A model generated the notes under the pieces. The model was not told where the DNA came from. It worked only from the letters and a program-made list of their open reading frames with translations, and did no database searches. Shown here piece after piece: positions 17,145 through 25,101 of a stretch of DNA of 64,000 nt; the first letter of the stretch is position 1; each line of letters begins with the position of its first letter. This DNA comes from JACDAN01 sp963842235 (GTDB lineage Bacteria > Actinomycetota > Thermoleophilia > Gaiellales > Gaiellaceae): positions 1,488,001 through 1,552,000 of the forward strand of contig CAWJFT010000001.1 of assembly GCA_963842235.1 (NCBI GenBank), read 5' to 3'. The position numbers and the translations under genes were made by a program.

Positions 17145-17679
17145 CGATCACGCCGTCCACGCCCGCACGCTCGAGCTCCTCGACTTCGTCGCGAGTGCCG
17201 ACACCGATCTCGGCGATTGCGAGCTTGCCCGCCGGGACATCCGGCAGCAGCTCGAGGACGCGTTCGAGCGGCGAATCGGCGCCGGCGGTCGAAGCAGCGA
17301 GCACGAGAATCTCGGGATCGAGCTCCTCGAGCACGAACTCGAGGTGGTCCTCGGCCTCGATCCGCAGTGCGAGCTCGAACCGGTCGGCAAGCTTGCGTTG
17401 GACGGCGCGGAGGCGCTCGCGGTCGTCGTCGCGGACGTCGACGAGGCATGCGTCGGCACCTTCGAGCGCATCCGCGGAGTGCTCGCCCAGGGTGGCCAGA
17501 ATCGGCAGGTCGCTCGCACCACGAATCGAGCCGAGGTTGTCCGCGGCGGCCGGGGGAACGAGGAGCGCATCGGCCCCTCCGTCCTCGGCATCGCGCGCAG
17601 CCTCGGGCCCGTCGACCTCGACGATGACGGAGATGCCGTCCCCTTCGGAGATGGCCTGGCTGAGCCGGCGCGAGTTCAT
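17092..17679 (-). CDS. TrpC-like TIM-barrel protein, reduced
   Basis: The 195-residue protein resembles indole-3-glycerol phosphate synthase (TrpC) in its alternating strands: ISVIVEVDGPEAARDAEDGG, then DLPILATL, then KLAIAEIGVGTRDEVEELER and AGVDGVIVAAGNVA. TrpC is normally about 260 residues and needs an N-terminal lysine-containing KxxSPS motif, which is absent. The product is therefore probably not a tryptophan enzyme. Its stop lies within the start region of the GT39-like gene, indicating a coupled pair. Confidence 0.55.
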   Translation of the reverse strand: MNSRRLSQAISEGDGISVIVEVDGPEAARDAEDGGADALLVPPAAADNLGSIRGASDLPILATLGEHSADALEGADACLVDVRDDDRERLRAVQRKLADRFELALRIEAEDHLEFVLEELDPEILVLAASTAGADSPLERVLELLPDVPAGKLAIAEIGVGTRDEVEELERAGVDGVIVAAGNVAHLVGAAPPEV

Positions 17680-17853
17680 TGCGGACGTTGCCTGAAGAGG
17701 CCTAGCTCTTGCGGATCGATCGTCACGCTTTCGGCCGTCTTCCGTGACCCATGCGTGCGCGTTTTCTCGTTACGGTCAAATCGGGGAGGAGGATGGGTGA
17801 ACCTATCCAACGGCGACGAGGATCGGTGAACCAAGGCAACGCGAGACGGCCCG
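17680..17853. other. Intergenic region with a 29-bp-spaced direct repeat
   Basis: This is the promoter side of the TrpC-like operon and the 3' side of the aldehyde dehydrogenase operon. GGTGAACC occurs at 17796-17803 and 17825-17832, each followed after four bases by CAACG, a possible regulator site. No gene or terminator with a T-run is seen. Confidence 0.3.
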
Positions 17854-18651
17854 CTAGACGCCGATCGGGTGCCAGACGGTCTTCAGCTCCTGGAACGCGG
17901 CGATCTCGTACGGGCTCTGCCGATCGGGCTGCCCGCGGACGACCCGCTTGACGTTCTCCGCAGCAAGCCGTTCGAGCTCCGGCAGGTCGCCGTCAGCAGC
18001 GCCGACGTCGAGCGCGTTCACGTCCATGTGCCCGGCAAGCCACGGGGCGAGCTCCGACCGGTAGCCCGTGAGGATGTTGACGACCCCGCCGGGCACGTCC
18101 GCCGTCGCGATCGCTTCCGCCAACTCGATCGAGGCCAGCGGTTCGGGCTCCGAGGCCAGCACGACGGCCGTGTTGCCGCCGACGATCACCGGCGCGAGCC
18201 GCGAGACGATCCCTCCGAGCGCGGGCGCGTCCGGAGCGAGGACCCCGACGACGCCCGTCGGCTCGGGAACCGTGAAGTTGAAGTACGGCGCCGCGACCGG
18301 GTTGGAGGTTCCGAGCAGCTGGGCGTACTTGTCCGCCCACCCCGCGTACCAGACCCAGCGGTCGATGGCGTCTTCGACCTCCGCGCGACCCGACGAAAGG
18401 TCGGCGAACTCCGCCGCCCGCGCCTCCATCATCTCGGCGATGCGGTAGAGCACCTGGCCGCGGTTGTAGGCGGTCATCCCCGACCACTTCGAGAACGCGC
18501 CTCGCGCCGCCCGCACCGCGTCGCGGACGTCCTTCCTCGACGCGCGGGCGACGTTCTGCCCCTGCGCTTCGTAGGTCCGGCCCGACTCCGAACGCGGGAA
18601 CTCCCCGCCGACGAACAGCTTGTACGTCTTCCTGACGGGGAGCCTGCTCAC
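17854..18651 (-). CDS. Truncated aldehyde dehydrogenase homologue lacking the catalytic cysteine
   Basis: The 265-residue protein follows the N-terminal, NAD-binding half of the ALDH fold (KLFVGGEFPRSESGRTY, GGIVSRLAPVIVGGNTAVVL, DVPGGVVNILTG) but ends before the catalytic domain. Neither the ELGGK glutamate nor the nucleophilic cysteine is present, and the usual FTGST loop is replaced by NALDVGAADGDL. Start GTG 18651 overlaps the stop of the full-length ALDH as GTGA. Together the two genes would give about 764 residues, the size and layout of ALDH16, which has one active and one truncated inactive ALDH domain. I infer a non-catalytic partner subunit. Confidence 0.75.
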   Translation of the reverse strand: MSRLPVRKTYKLFVGGEFPRSESGRTYEAQGQNVARASRKDVRDAVRAARGAFSKWSGMTAYNRGQVLYRIAEMMEARAAEFADLSSGRAEVEDAIDRWVWYAGWADKYAQLLGTSNPVAAPYFNFTVPEPTGVVGVLAPDAPALGGIVSRLAPVIVGGNTAVVLASEPEPLASIELAEAIATADVPGGVVNILTGYRSELAPWLAGHMDVNALDVGAADGDLPELERLAAENVKRVVRGQPDRQSPYEIAAFQELKTVWHPIGV

Positions 18652-20147
18652 CCGCCGCGCGCCTCCGACTCCTCGAAGTCGAGGTACGGCTCGAGGCCAT
18701 GCAGCCCGCCTTCCCGGCCGAAGCCGGACTCCTTGTAGCCGCCGAAGGGCGACGTCGGATCAAAGCGGTTGTACGTGTTCGCCCAGATCACGCCCGCCCG
18801 GAGCTTCTGCGCGATCGAGAGGATCCGCGAGCCCTTCTCGGTCCAGACGCCGGCGGACAACCCGTACGGCGTGTTGTTCGCCTTCTCGACCGCCTCGTCC
18901 GGCGTCCGAAATGTCAGCACGGAGAGCACCGGACCGAAGATCTCCTCCTGCGCGATGCGGTAGCTCTGCGCGACGTTCGTGAACACCGTGGGGACGAACC
19001 AGTAGCCCTTCTCGGGCAGCTTGCAGGGCGGCTGGTAGATCTCGGCGCCCTCCTCCTCCCCGCTCGCGACGAGCTCCTTGATCTTGTCGAGCTGCTGCTT
19101 GGAGTTGATCGCGCCCACGTCCGTGTTCTTGTCCAACGGGTCGCCGACTCGAAGCGTCTTCAGCCGCTGCTTGAGCTTCTCGATCACGGGCTCGTAGATC
19201 GACTCCTGGACGAGCAATCGCGACCCGGCGCAGCAAACGTGGCCCTGGTTGAAGTAGATCCCGTTCACGATCCCCTCGACGGCCTGGTCGAGAGCCGCGT
19301 CGTCGAAGATGATGTTCGCGGCCTTGCCGCCGAGCTCGAGCGTCAGCTTCTTCCCGGTTCCCGCGAGCTCGCGCTGGATTGCCTTCCCAACCTCCGTCGA
19401 CCCGGTGAACGCGATCTTGTCGACGTCCTCGTGCTTGACGAGCTCGCCACCCGTTCTTCCGTCTCCCGTGATGATGTTGACGACGCCCGGCGGTAGCTCC
19501 GCCTGCCGCAGCACGTCGGCGAAGAGCAGCGCGGACAGCGGCGTCGTCTCGGCCGGCTTCAGGACGACGGTGTTGCCCGCGGCAATCGCCGGCGCGACCT
19601 TCCACGAGAGCATCAGGAGCGGGAAGTTCCACGGGATGATCTGGCCGGCGACGCCGATCGGCCTGGGTCTCCGGTTCGGGAAGGCGTACTCGAGCTTGTC
19701 GGCCCACCCGGCGTAGTAGAAGAAGTGCGCCGCCGAGAGCGGGAGGTCGACGTCGCGCGACTCGCGAATCGGCTTGCCGCCGTTCAGGGATTCCAGCACC
19801 GCGAACTCGCGCGACCGCTCTTGCAGGATCCGCGCGATCCGGAAGAGGTACTTGGCGCGTTCGGCCGGGGAGATGTCCGACCAGCCGTTCTCGAACGCGT
19901 CGCGCGCGGCGCGGACAGCCAGGTCGACGTCCTCCTTGCCGGCCTGAGCGACCTCGGCCAGCGGCTCCTCGCGTGAGGGGTCGAGCGTCGGGAAGTACTC
20001 GCCCGACCGGGGCTCGACCAGCTCGCCGCCGATGTAGAGGCCGTAGCGCTCCTCGAGCGTGACGATGTCGCGCGCCTCGGGAGCGGGCGCGTAGTCCCAG
20101 CCGGAGGGAACCGGCGAGCGGTCTTGGCGTCGCTCGAGGTCAGTCAA
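18648..20147 (-). CDS. NAD(P)-dependent aldehyde dehydrogenase
   Basis: This is a full-length ALDH of 499 residues oxidising an aldehyde to the acid. Catalytic Glu271 lies in LELGGK and the nucleophile Cys305 in NQGHVCCAGSR. Cofactor-loop motifs are GQIIPWNFPLLML and IAFTGSTEVGKA, and the conserved EEIFGPV is present. It overlaps deoC by 8 bases upstream and the truncated ALDH by 4 bases downstream. Behind deoC, acetaldehyde released from deoxyribose 5-phosphate is a plausible substrate, though not proven. Confidence 0.9.
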   Translation of the reverse strand: MTDLERRQDRSPVPSGWDYAPAPEARDIVTLEERYGLYIGGELVEPRSGEYFPTLDPSREEPLAEVAQAGKEDVDLAVRAARDAFENGWSDISPAERAKYLFRIARILQERSREFAVLESLNGGKPIRESRDVDLPLSAAHFFYYAGWADKLEYAFPNRRPRPIGVAGQIIPWNFPLLMLSWKVAPAIAAGNTVVLKPAETTPLSALLFADVLRQAELPPGVVNIITGDGRTGGELVKHEDVDKIAFTGSTEVGKAIQRELAGTGKKLTLELGGKAANIIFDDAALDQAVEGIVNGIYFNQGHVCCAGSRLLVQESIYEPVIEKLKQRLKTLRVGDPLDKNTDVGAINSKQQLDKIKELVASGEEEGAEIYQPPCKLPEKGYWFVPTVFTNVAQSYRIAQEEIFGPVLSVLTFRTPDEAVEKANNTPYGLSAGVWTEKGSRILSIAQKLRAGVIWANTYNRFDPTSPFGGYKESGFGREGGLHGLEPYLDFEESEARGG

Positions 20148-21078
20148 TCGTGAAGTAGTCCGGGCTTTGGTAGTTGCCCGTCTTTTCCTTCCGGATCTGC
20201 ATCAGGACGTCGTTCAGCAGCGTCGAGGCGCCAAGTCGATAGAGATCCGGCGTGAGCCACTCGGCGCCGAGCGTCTCGTAGAGCTGGACGAGGTACTGGA
20301 CGGCCTGCTTCGCCTGGCGGATCCCGCCGGCCGGCTTCATCCCGACTTTCCGCCCGGTCTCCTGGTACACGTCGCGGATCGCCTCGAGCATCACGAGCGT
20401 CACCGGCAACGTCGCCGCCACGGGGAGCTTCCCCGTGGACGTCTTGATGAAGTCGGCGCCGGCGGCCATCGCGAGCAGCGACGCCCGGCGGACGTTGTCG
20501 TACGTCCCGAGCTCGCCGACCTCGAGGATCACCTTCAGGTGCGCGTGGCCGGCCGCCTCCTTCACCTGGACGATCTCGTCGTAGACCTTGGCGTAGCGGC
20601 CGGAGAGGAACGCCCCGCGATCGATGACCATGTCGACCTCGTCCGCGCCCATGTCGACGACGTCCCGCACCTCGGCAACCTTGATGTGTGTCGGCGATTG
20701 CCCCGACGGGAACGCCGTCGCGACTGACGCCACCTTGACGCTCGAACCCTTCACCTTCTCGAGAGCCGTCGGGACGAGATTCGGGTAGACGCAGACTGCC
20801 GCGACCGAGGGGATTCCGGTATCCGACGGATCCGGCCGGATCGCCTTCGACGCCAGCGCGGCGACCTTCCCGGGGGTGTCCTGGCCCTCGAGCGTGGTCA
20901 GATCCATCATGCGCACGGCGAGGTCGAGCGCGAACAGCTTCGCCTCGCGTTTGATCGAGCGGCGCGCGAGACTGGCCGCGCGCTCCTCGACGGCGACCTG
21001 GTCGACAGAGCCGATTCGGGGGATCCTCGGCTCGAGCGGGAGCTCGAAACCGGTTGGCAGAGCGGGGGCCTTCGCCAT
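20140..21078 (-). CDS. deoC: Deoxyribose-phosphate aldolase
   Basis: Cleaves 2-deoxyribose 5-phosphate to glyceraldehyde 3-phosphate and acetaldehyde. I take ATG 21078 (MAKAPALPTGFEL), giving 312 residues. The open frame extends further upstream, but that part is low in family likeness. The Schiff-base lysine is Lys212 in DFIKTSTGK, supported by DEVDMVIDRGAF and the second lysine in GMKPAGGIR. The N-terminal extension of about 50 residues is typical of the longer actinobacterial form. It heads the deoC-ALDH-ALDH' operon for deoxynucleoside salvage. Confidence 0.95.
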   Translation of the reverse strand: MAKAPALPTGFELPLEPRIPRIGSVDQVAVEERAASLARRSIKREAKLFALDLAVRMMDLTTLEGQDTPGKVAALASKAIRPDPSDTGIPSVAAVCVYPNLVPTALEKVKGSSVKVASVATAFPSGQSPTHIKVAEVRDVVDMGADEVDMVIDRGAFLSGRYAKVYDEIVQVKEAAGHAHLKVILEVGELGTYDNVRRASLLAMAAGADFIKTSTGKLPVAATLPVTLVMLEAIRDVYQETGRKVGMKPAGGIRQAKQAVQYLVQLYETLGAEWLTPDLYRLGASTLLNDVLMQIRKEKTGNYQSPDYFTID

Positions 21079-21164
21079 GGAAATGAGTGTAGCCCGGTCG
21101 TCGTTTGAGACCGGCGCGCGCGCAGGGAGGTTCCGGACCCGCTCCCTAGCCGCCTGGGCCTCGT

Positions 21165-21707
21165 GAAACCGAGCTCGTCCTCGGCAACGATGGGCCCGAG
21201 CACCGACCAGACGCCGACAATCGCCGCATTGACGAAGGCGAACTGGACGACGATGCCCCAGAGCCATGACCGCGAGCGGAACGCGTCCCAGCCCTCCCGC
21301 AGCTCGCGGAAGAAGTGGCGATCGGGCAGTGTCAGATCGCTTGGGATGCGGAGCGCGAGGAGGAGCGCTGCGCCGGCGAAGTAGGTCGCCGCGTCAAATG
21401 CGAGCGACCAGCCCGATCCGATCGTGGCCACGAGTATGCCTCCGGCGGCCGCCCCGAATATCTGCGTACCGTTCCGTGAGAGGCGAAGCAGTGCGTTCGC
21501 TTCCTGGAGCAGCCGGGCGCTGACCGTTTGCGGGACGATTCCCTGGGCCGCCGGGAAGAAGAACGCGGTCGCCGTGCCGCGCACCAGCTGGAGTGCGACC
21601 AGGTGCCAGATCTCCGCAGCGCCGGTGAGCACGAGCGCCGCTATCGCCGCCTGGACCGCCCCGGCGACCGACCGGACACCCACCGCGGGGGAGCCCCTCG
21701 CCTCCAC
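21165..21707 (-). pseudogene. Fragment of an MFS transporter
   Basis: About 180 codons encode the middle of an MFS exporter (MFS_3/enterobactin-exporter type): AEIWHLVALQLVRGTATAFF, then FPAAQGIVPQTVSA, TQIFGAAAGGILVATIGSGW and FRELREGWDAFRSRSWLW. The N-terminal first two helices and the C-terminal third are missing. An in-frame TAG precedes the fragment (21720-21722), and similarity stops near 21165. It lies upstream of deoC with no intact partner, so it looks like a decayed gene. Confidence 0.65.
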
Positions 21708-21792
21708 CCGGCGGCGATTCTAGATGGGAAAAACGCGCGCGTCTGTGCCGGAACCGTGCCGAATCTGCGCCAACGCCGGCCGCAACCGCCGG

Positions 21793-22653
21793 TCAGATGC
21801 CGAGCCGCTCCAGCATGCGCTCGTCGCGACGCCACCTCGGTCGCACCTTGACCTGGAGGTCGAGGAACACCGGATGGCCGAGCAGCGCCTCGATCTCGGG
21901 CCGCGCGCGAGTCCCGATCTCACGCACCATCGAGCCGCCCTTCCCGACGAGGATCTGCTTCTGTGAATCGGTCTCGACGTAGAGCGAGGCTCGCACGACT
22001 TTCTCCCCGAGCTCTTCGACCTCGACGGAGATCGAATGAGGCACCTCGTCGCGGGTCAGCTGGAGCGCCTTCTCCCGGATCAGCTCGGCGACCTGCTCCT
22101 CGACCGACTGATCGGTCCGCTGCTCGGACGGGAAGTACTGCGGCCCTTCCGGCAGGAGCGCGACGAGCTCCTCCCGCAGCTCGTCCACCCCGTCCCCCGT
22201 CTTCGCGCTCACCGGATGAAGCGCGTGAAAATCGCCCAGTCGCGAGCCGGTGTTCATCTGCGTCGCGACATGACCCGGCTTCAACCGGTCGACCTTGTTC
22301 AGCGCGATGACGACCGGAACGCCGAGCGAGAAGACCCGCTCGGCGATGAAGCGGTCGCCGGCGCCGATTCGGTCGCGCGCGTCGAGCACGAAGAGCACGG
22401 CGTCCACGTCCTCGAAGGACGAGTCGACCGTGCGCTGCATGTGCTCCGTCAGGGCATCGCGGGGACGCTGGAAGCCGGGGAGGTCGGCGAGGACGAGCTG
22501 GTAGTCGTCCCCGTTCGCGATCCCGAAGATCCGGCGGCGCGTCGTCTGCGGCTTGTCGGAGACGATCGCGACCTTGCCGCCAGCGAGGGCGTTCACGAGC
22601 GTCGACTTCCCGACGTTCGGCCGCCCCGCGACGGCGACAAAGCCCGACTTCAC
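21793..22653 (-). CDS. era: GTPase Era
   Basis: Era binds the 3' end of 16S rRNA and helps small-subunit assembly. At 286 residues it has G1 GRPNVGKST, G3 DLPGF, G4 NKVD and G5 VSAKTGDG, then a C-terminal KH domain with GKGGSMVREIGTRARPEIE. The start GTG 22653 overlaps the cdd stop (GTGA). It is the last gene of the phoH-ybeY-dgkA-cdd-era operon. Confidence 0.97.
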   Translation of the reverse strand: MKSGFVAVAGRPNVGKSTLVNALAGGKVAIVSDKPQTTRRRIFGIANGDDYQLVLADLPGFQRPRDALTEHMQRTVDSSFEDVDAVLFVLDARDRIGAGDRFIAERVFSLGVPVVIALNKVDRLKPGHVATQMNTGSRLGDFHALHPVSAKTGDGVDELREELVALLPEGPQYFPSEQRTDQSVEEQVAELIREKALQLTRDEVPHSISVEVEELGEKVVRASLYVETDSQKQILVGKGGSMVREIGTRARPEIEALLGHPVFLDLQVKVRPRWRRDERMLERLGI

Positions 22654-23021
22654 AGCTCGAACGTGTCCGGAAGCAACTCGGCCGGCGTCGCGATCGCCAC
22701 CTCACCGTCCGCGCGGCGGTAGATCACGCGGTCGACCCCGAACTCGTACAGCCATTGCCGGCAGCCGCCGCAAGGTGACGCCGTCACCGCCAGCGCCTCG
22801 ATCTCGCCCGGCCCAACGCCCTCGGTCACTGCGCGGGCGAGCGCCGTCTTCTCGGCGCAGACCCCGAGCGGATATGCGGCGTTCTCGACGTTCACGCCCT
22901 CGAAGACCCGTCCGTCGCGCGCTCGGGCCGCGGCGCCGACGAAGAACTTCGAGTACGGCGCGTAGGCGCGCGCCGCGACCGCGTCGGCCCGCTCGAGGAG
23001 CTCGCGATCGGCGTCGGTCAC
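22650..23021 (-). CDS. cdd: Cytidine deaminase
   Basis: Hydrolytically deaminates (deoxy)cytidine to (deoxy)uridine for salvage. It has 123 residues from GTG 23021, which overlaps the upstream stop as GTGA. Zinc-site motifs are VNVENAAYPLGVCAEKTA and ASPCGGCRQWLYEF, giving the three cysteine ligands and the catalytic glutamate of the tetrameric type. Its place between the lipid kinase and era is the classic gene order. Confidence 0.95.
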   Translation of the reverse strand: MTDADRELLERADAVAARAYAPYSKFFVGAAARARDGRVFEGVNVENAAYPLGVCAEKTALARAVTEGVGPGEIEALAVTASPCGGCRQWLYEFGVDRVIYRRADGEVAIATPAELLPDTFEL

Positions 23022-23740
23022 GACCAGAAGAGCTGGAAGAGGACGAGTGTGACGAGGGCGCCGAGCACGCCGCCGGAGAGAACCTCGAGGAAGGAGTGGA
23101 TTCCCGACTCGATCCGGGTCTGGGCGACGAGGAGCGCCATGATGAAGGTCAGCGTCGAGACGAGGAACCAGTGCGTCGAGTCGCCGAGGATGTACGTCGC
23201 CGCCATCCAGCCGGCGAATGCGACCGCGGCGTGCCCGGACGGCAGGCCGCCTCGCAGCGGGCGGCCGCGACCGGTGTACGCCTTTGCCGCGATCACGAGG
23301 ACGATCGTGATGACCAGGGCGATCAGGGTTAGCTCGGTGGGGGCGTCGCGGAGGCGGTCGAGCACGTTGGAGCTCGGATCCTTGATGCGCTCGACGAAGA
23401 CCAGATAGCCCACGGCGACCGCGTTGACCGTCGCGATCAGGACGGCCCCGGCCGCGATGTCCTTTGCCAGCTTGGCGAGCGGGTCGAACGAGGTCGTCGC
23501 GACGTCGATTCCCGCCTCGAGCGCTGTGTTCACCATCTCCGCGATCAGCACGAGAGAGATCGAGATCAGGAGCGCGACGAGCTCCAGCCGTCCCACCCCG
23601 ACGGCGAGCGCCGCGATCAGCACAGCGACGGCGATCGCGAAGTGGATCCGCATGTTCCGCTGTGTGCGAAGGACATGGATGATCCCCTCGAACGCGAAGT
23701 TGAAGCTCTGGAGGACGGAGGGGCTGCGTCCGACGTTCAC
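23018..23740 (-). CDS. Fused undecaprenol/diacylglycerol kinase and PAP2 phosphatase
   Basis: From GTG 23740 the 240-residue membrane protein has two domains. The N-terminal 110 residues are DgkA-type, with NMRIHFAIAV and EMVNTALEAGID, which phosphorylates undecaprenol or diacylglycerol. The remainder is a PAP2 phosphatase with KAYTGRGRP, GGLPSGHAAVAF and RIESGIHSFLEVLSGG, matching the three PAP2 motifs. Kinase and phosphatase in one chain would interconvert lipid alcohol and lipid phosphate. It overlaps ybeY and cdd by GTGA, so all are coupled. Confidence 0.85.
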   Translation of the reverse strand: MNVGRSPSVLQSFNFAFEGIIHVLRTQRNMRIHFAIAVAVLIAALAVGVGRLELVALLISISLVLIAEMVNTALEAGIDVATTSFDPLAKLAKDIAAGAVLIATVNAVAVGYLVFVERIKDPSSNVLDRLRDAPTELTLIALVITIVLVIAAKAYTGRGRPLRGGLPSGHAAVAFAGWMAATYILGDSTHWFLVSTLTFIMALLVAQTRIESGIHSFLEVLSGGVLGALVTLVLFQLFWS

Positions 23741-24114
23741 GCCCGGAGCGCCTCCTCGCGCGCGTCCATCTCGTCGCCGTGGTCGTAGCCGAGCAGATGG
23801 AGGAGCCCGTGCACGAGCGGCTCGCGCCACTCCTCGCCGACCGCCTCGGGGCAGACGACGATGTCGCCGAGCTGTCTTGGCACGCCTTCCGGAAGCTCGT
23901 CGCGGGAGTCGATCGGGAAGGCCAGGACGGTGGCAGGCTCATCCCATCCGAGGTGCTCCCGCTTGAGGCGGCGACCCTCCGCGGCGTCCACGAACACGAG
24001 CCCGAGATCGCCGTCCTCGATGCCCTCGGCGGCGAGCACGCGCCGCGCCAGCTCCACCGCCGCCTGCTCGTCGACGGCGGCGCCGCTCCGGTTCGCCACC
24101 TCGACCTCGACCAT
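23737..24114 (-). CDS. ybeY: Endoribonuclease YbeY
   Basis: This is a single-strand RNase acting in 16S rRNA 3'-end maturation and ribosome quality control. It has 125 residues from ATG 24114 (MVEVEVANRS). The zinc site is HGLLHLLGYDH with all three histidines. It begins 4 bases after the phoH stop and overlaps the kinase/PAP2 gene, the usual phoH-ybeY pairing. Confidence 0.96.
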   Translation of the reverse strand: MVEVEVANRSGAAVDEQAAVELARRVLAAEGIEDGDLGLVFVDAAEGRRLKREHLGWDEPATVLAFPIDSRDELPEGVPRQLGDIVVCPEAVGEEWREPLVHGLLHLLGYDHGDEMDAREEALRA

Positions 24115-24118
24115 GCGG

Positions 24119-25078
24119 CTACGTCCGACGCAGCGTGCCGGTTTCCTCTGCATGCGACTTGTAGGCCTCCACGATCCGCTGCACGAGCTTGTGGCGCACC
24201 ACGTCCTCGTGGCCAAAGCGGATGAAGGAGATGCCGTCGATCGTGCCGAGGATGTCCTGCACCGTGATCAGCCCGGAAGCCTGGTCGCGCGGCAGGTCGA
24301 TCTGTGTCACGTCGCCTGTGACAACGACCTTCGAGCCGAAGCCCAGGCGCGTCAGGAACATCTGCATCTGCTCCGGGCTCGTGTTCTGGGCCTCGTCGAG
24401 GATGATGAAGGAGTCGTTGAGCGTGCGGCCACGCATGAACGCGAGCGGCGCGACCTCGATGATCCCCCGCTCCATGTACGACGCCAGCTTGTCCGCTTCG
24501 AGCATGTCGTAAAGGGCGTCGTAGAGCGGGCGGAGATACGGATCGACCTTCGCCATCATGTCGCCGGGCAGGAAGCCGAGCCGCTCGCCGGCCTCGACCG
24601 CGGGCCGCGTGAGGATGATCCGTCCGACTTCACGCTCCTGCAGCGCCGAAACGGCGAGGGCCATCGCCAGGTAGGTCTTGCCCGTTCCTGCCGGGCCGAT
24701 CGCGAAGGTGACGGTCTGCTTGCGGATCGCATCGACGTAGCGCTTCTGGTTCACGGTCTTCGGCGCGATCTTCTTCCCGCGATGGCGCCAGACGACGTCC
24801 TCGAAGACGTCCCGGACGTCTTCGCCCTTGTCGATCACGCCGAGGACGGCGTCCACCGTCGACGGGCCGATCTCGTGCCCGCCTTCGACCAGCTCGACGA
24901 TCTCGTCGATCACCGTGCGAGCCTGGTCGACGTGCTCCTCGTCGCCCTCGATCGTCAGCCGGTTGCCACGCAGATGGATCGTGCAGCGCAGGCGGTCGCG
25001 CAGCGATTCGAGCACGCCGTCGCCGATCCCGGCGAGCTCGGCGGCGACGTCGTTGGGTACCGAGAGGGTCTCCTGCAC
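24119..25078 (-). CDS. PhoH-like ATPase
   Basis: This is a cytoplasmic PhoH-family P-loop ATPase, linked to RNA metabolism through its constant neighbour YbeY. It shows Walker A FAIGPAGTGKTYLA and Walker B SFIILDEAQNTSPEQM. An N-terminal KH-like region precedes the ATPase. I place the start at GTG 25078 (about 319 residues), since longer starts would overlap the divergent decarboxylase gene. Confidence 0.93.
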   Translation of the reverse strand: MQETLSVPNDVAAELAGIGDGVLESLRDRLRCTIHLRGNRLTIEGDEEHVDQARTVIDEIVELVEGGHEIGPSTVDAVLGVIDKGEDVRDVFEDVVWRHRGKKIAPKTVNQKRYVDAIRKQTVTFAIGPAGTGKTYLAMALAVSALQEREVGRIILTRPAVEAGERLGFLPGDMMAKVDPYLRPLYDALYDMLEADKLASYMERGIIEVAPLAFMRGRTLNDSFIILDEAQNTSPEQMQMFLTRLGFGSKVVVTGDVTQIDLPRDQASGLITVQDILGTIDGISFIRFGHEDVVRHKLVQRIVEAYKSHAEETGTLRRT

Positions 25079-25101
25079 GTCGTTCAGTGTAGGTTGGATC
25101 G

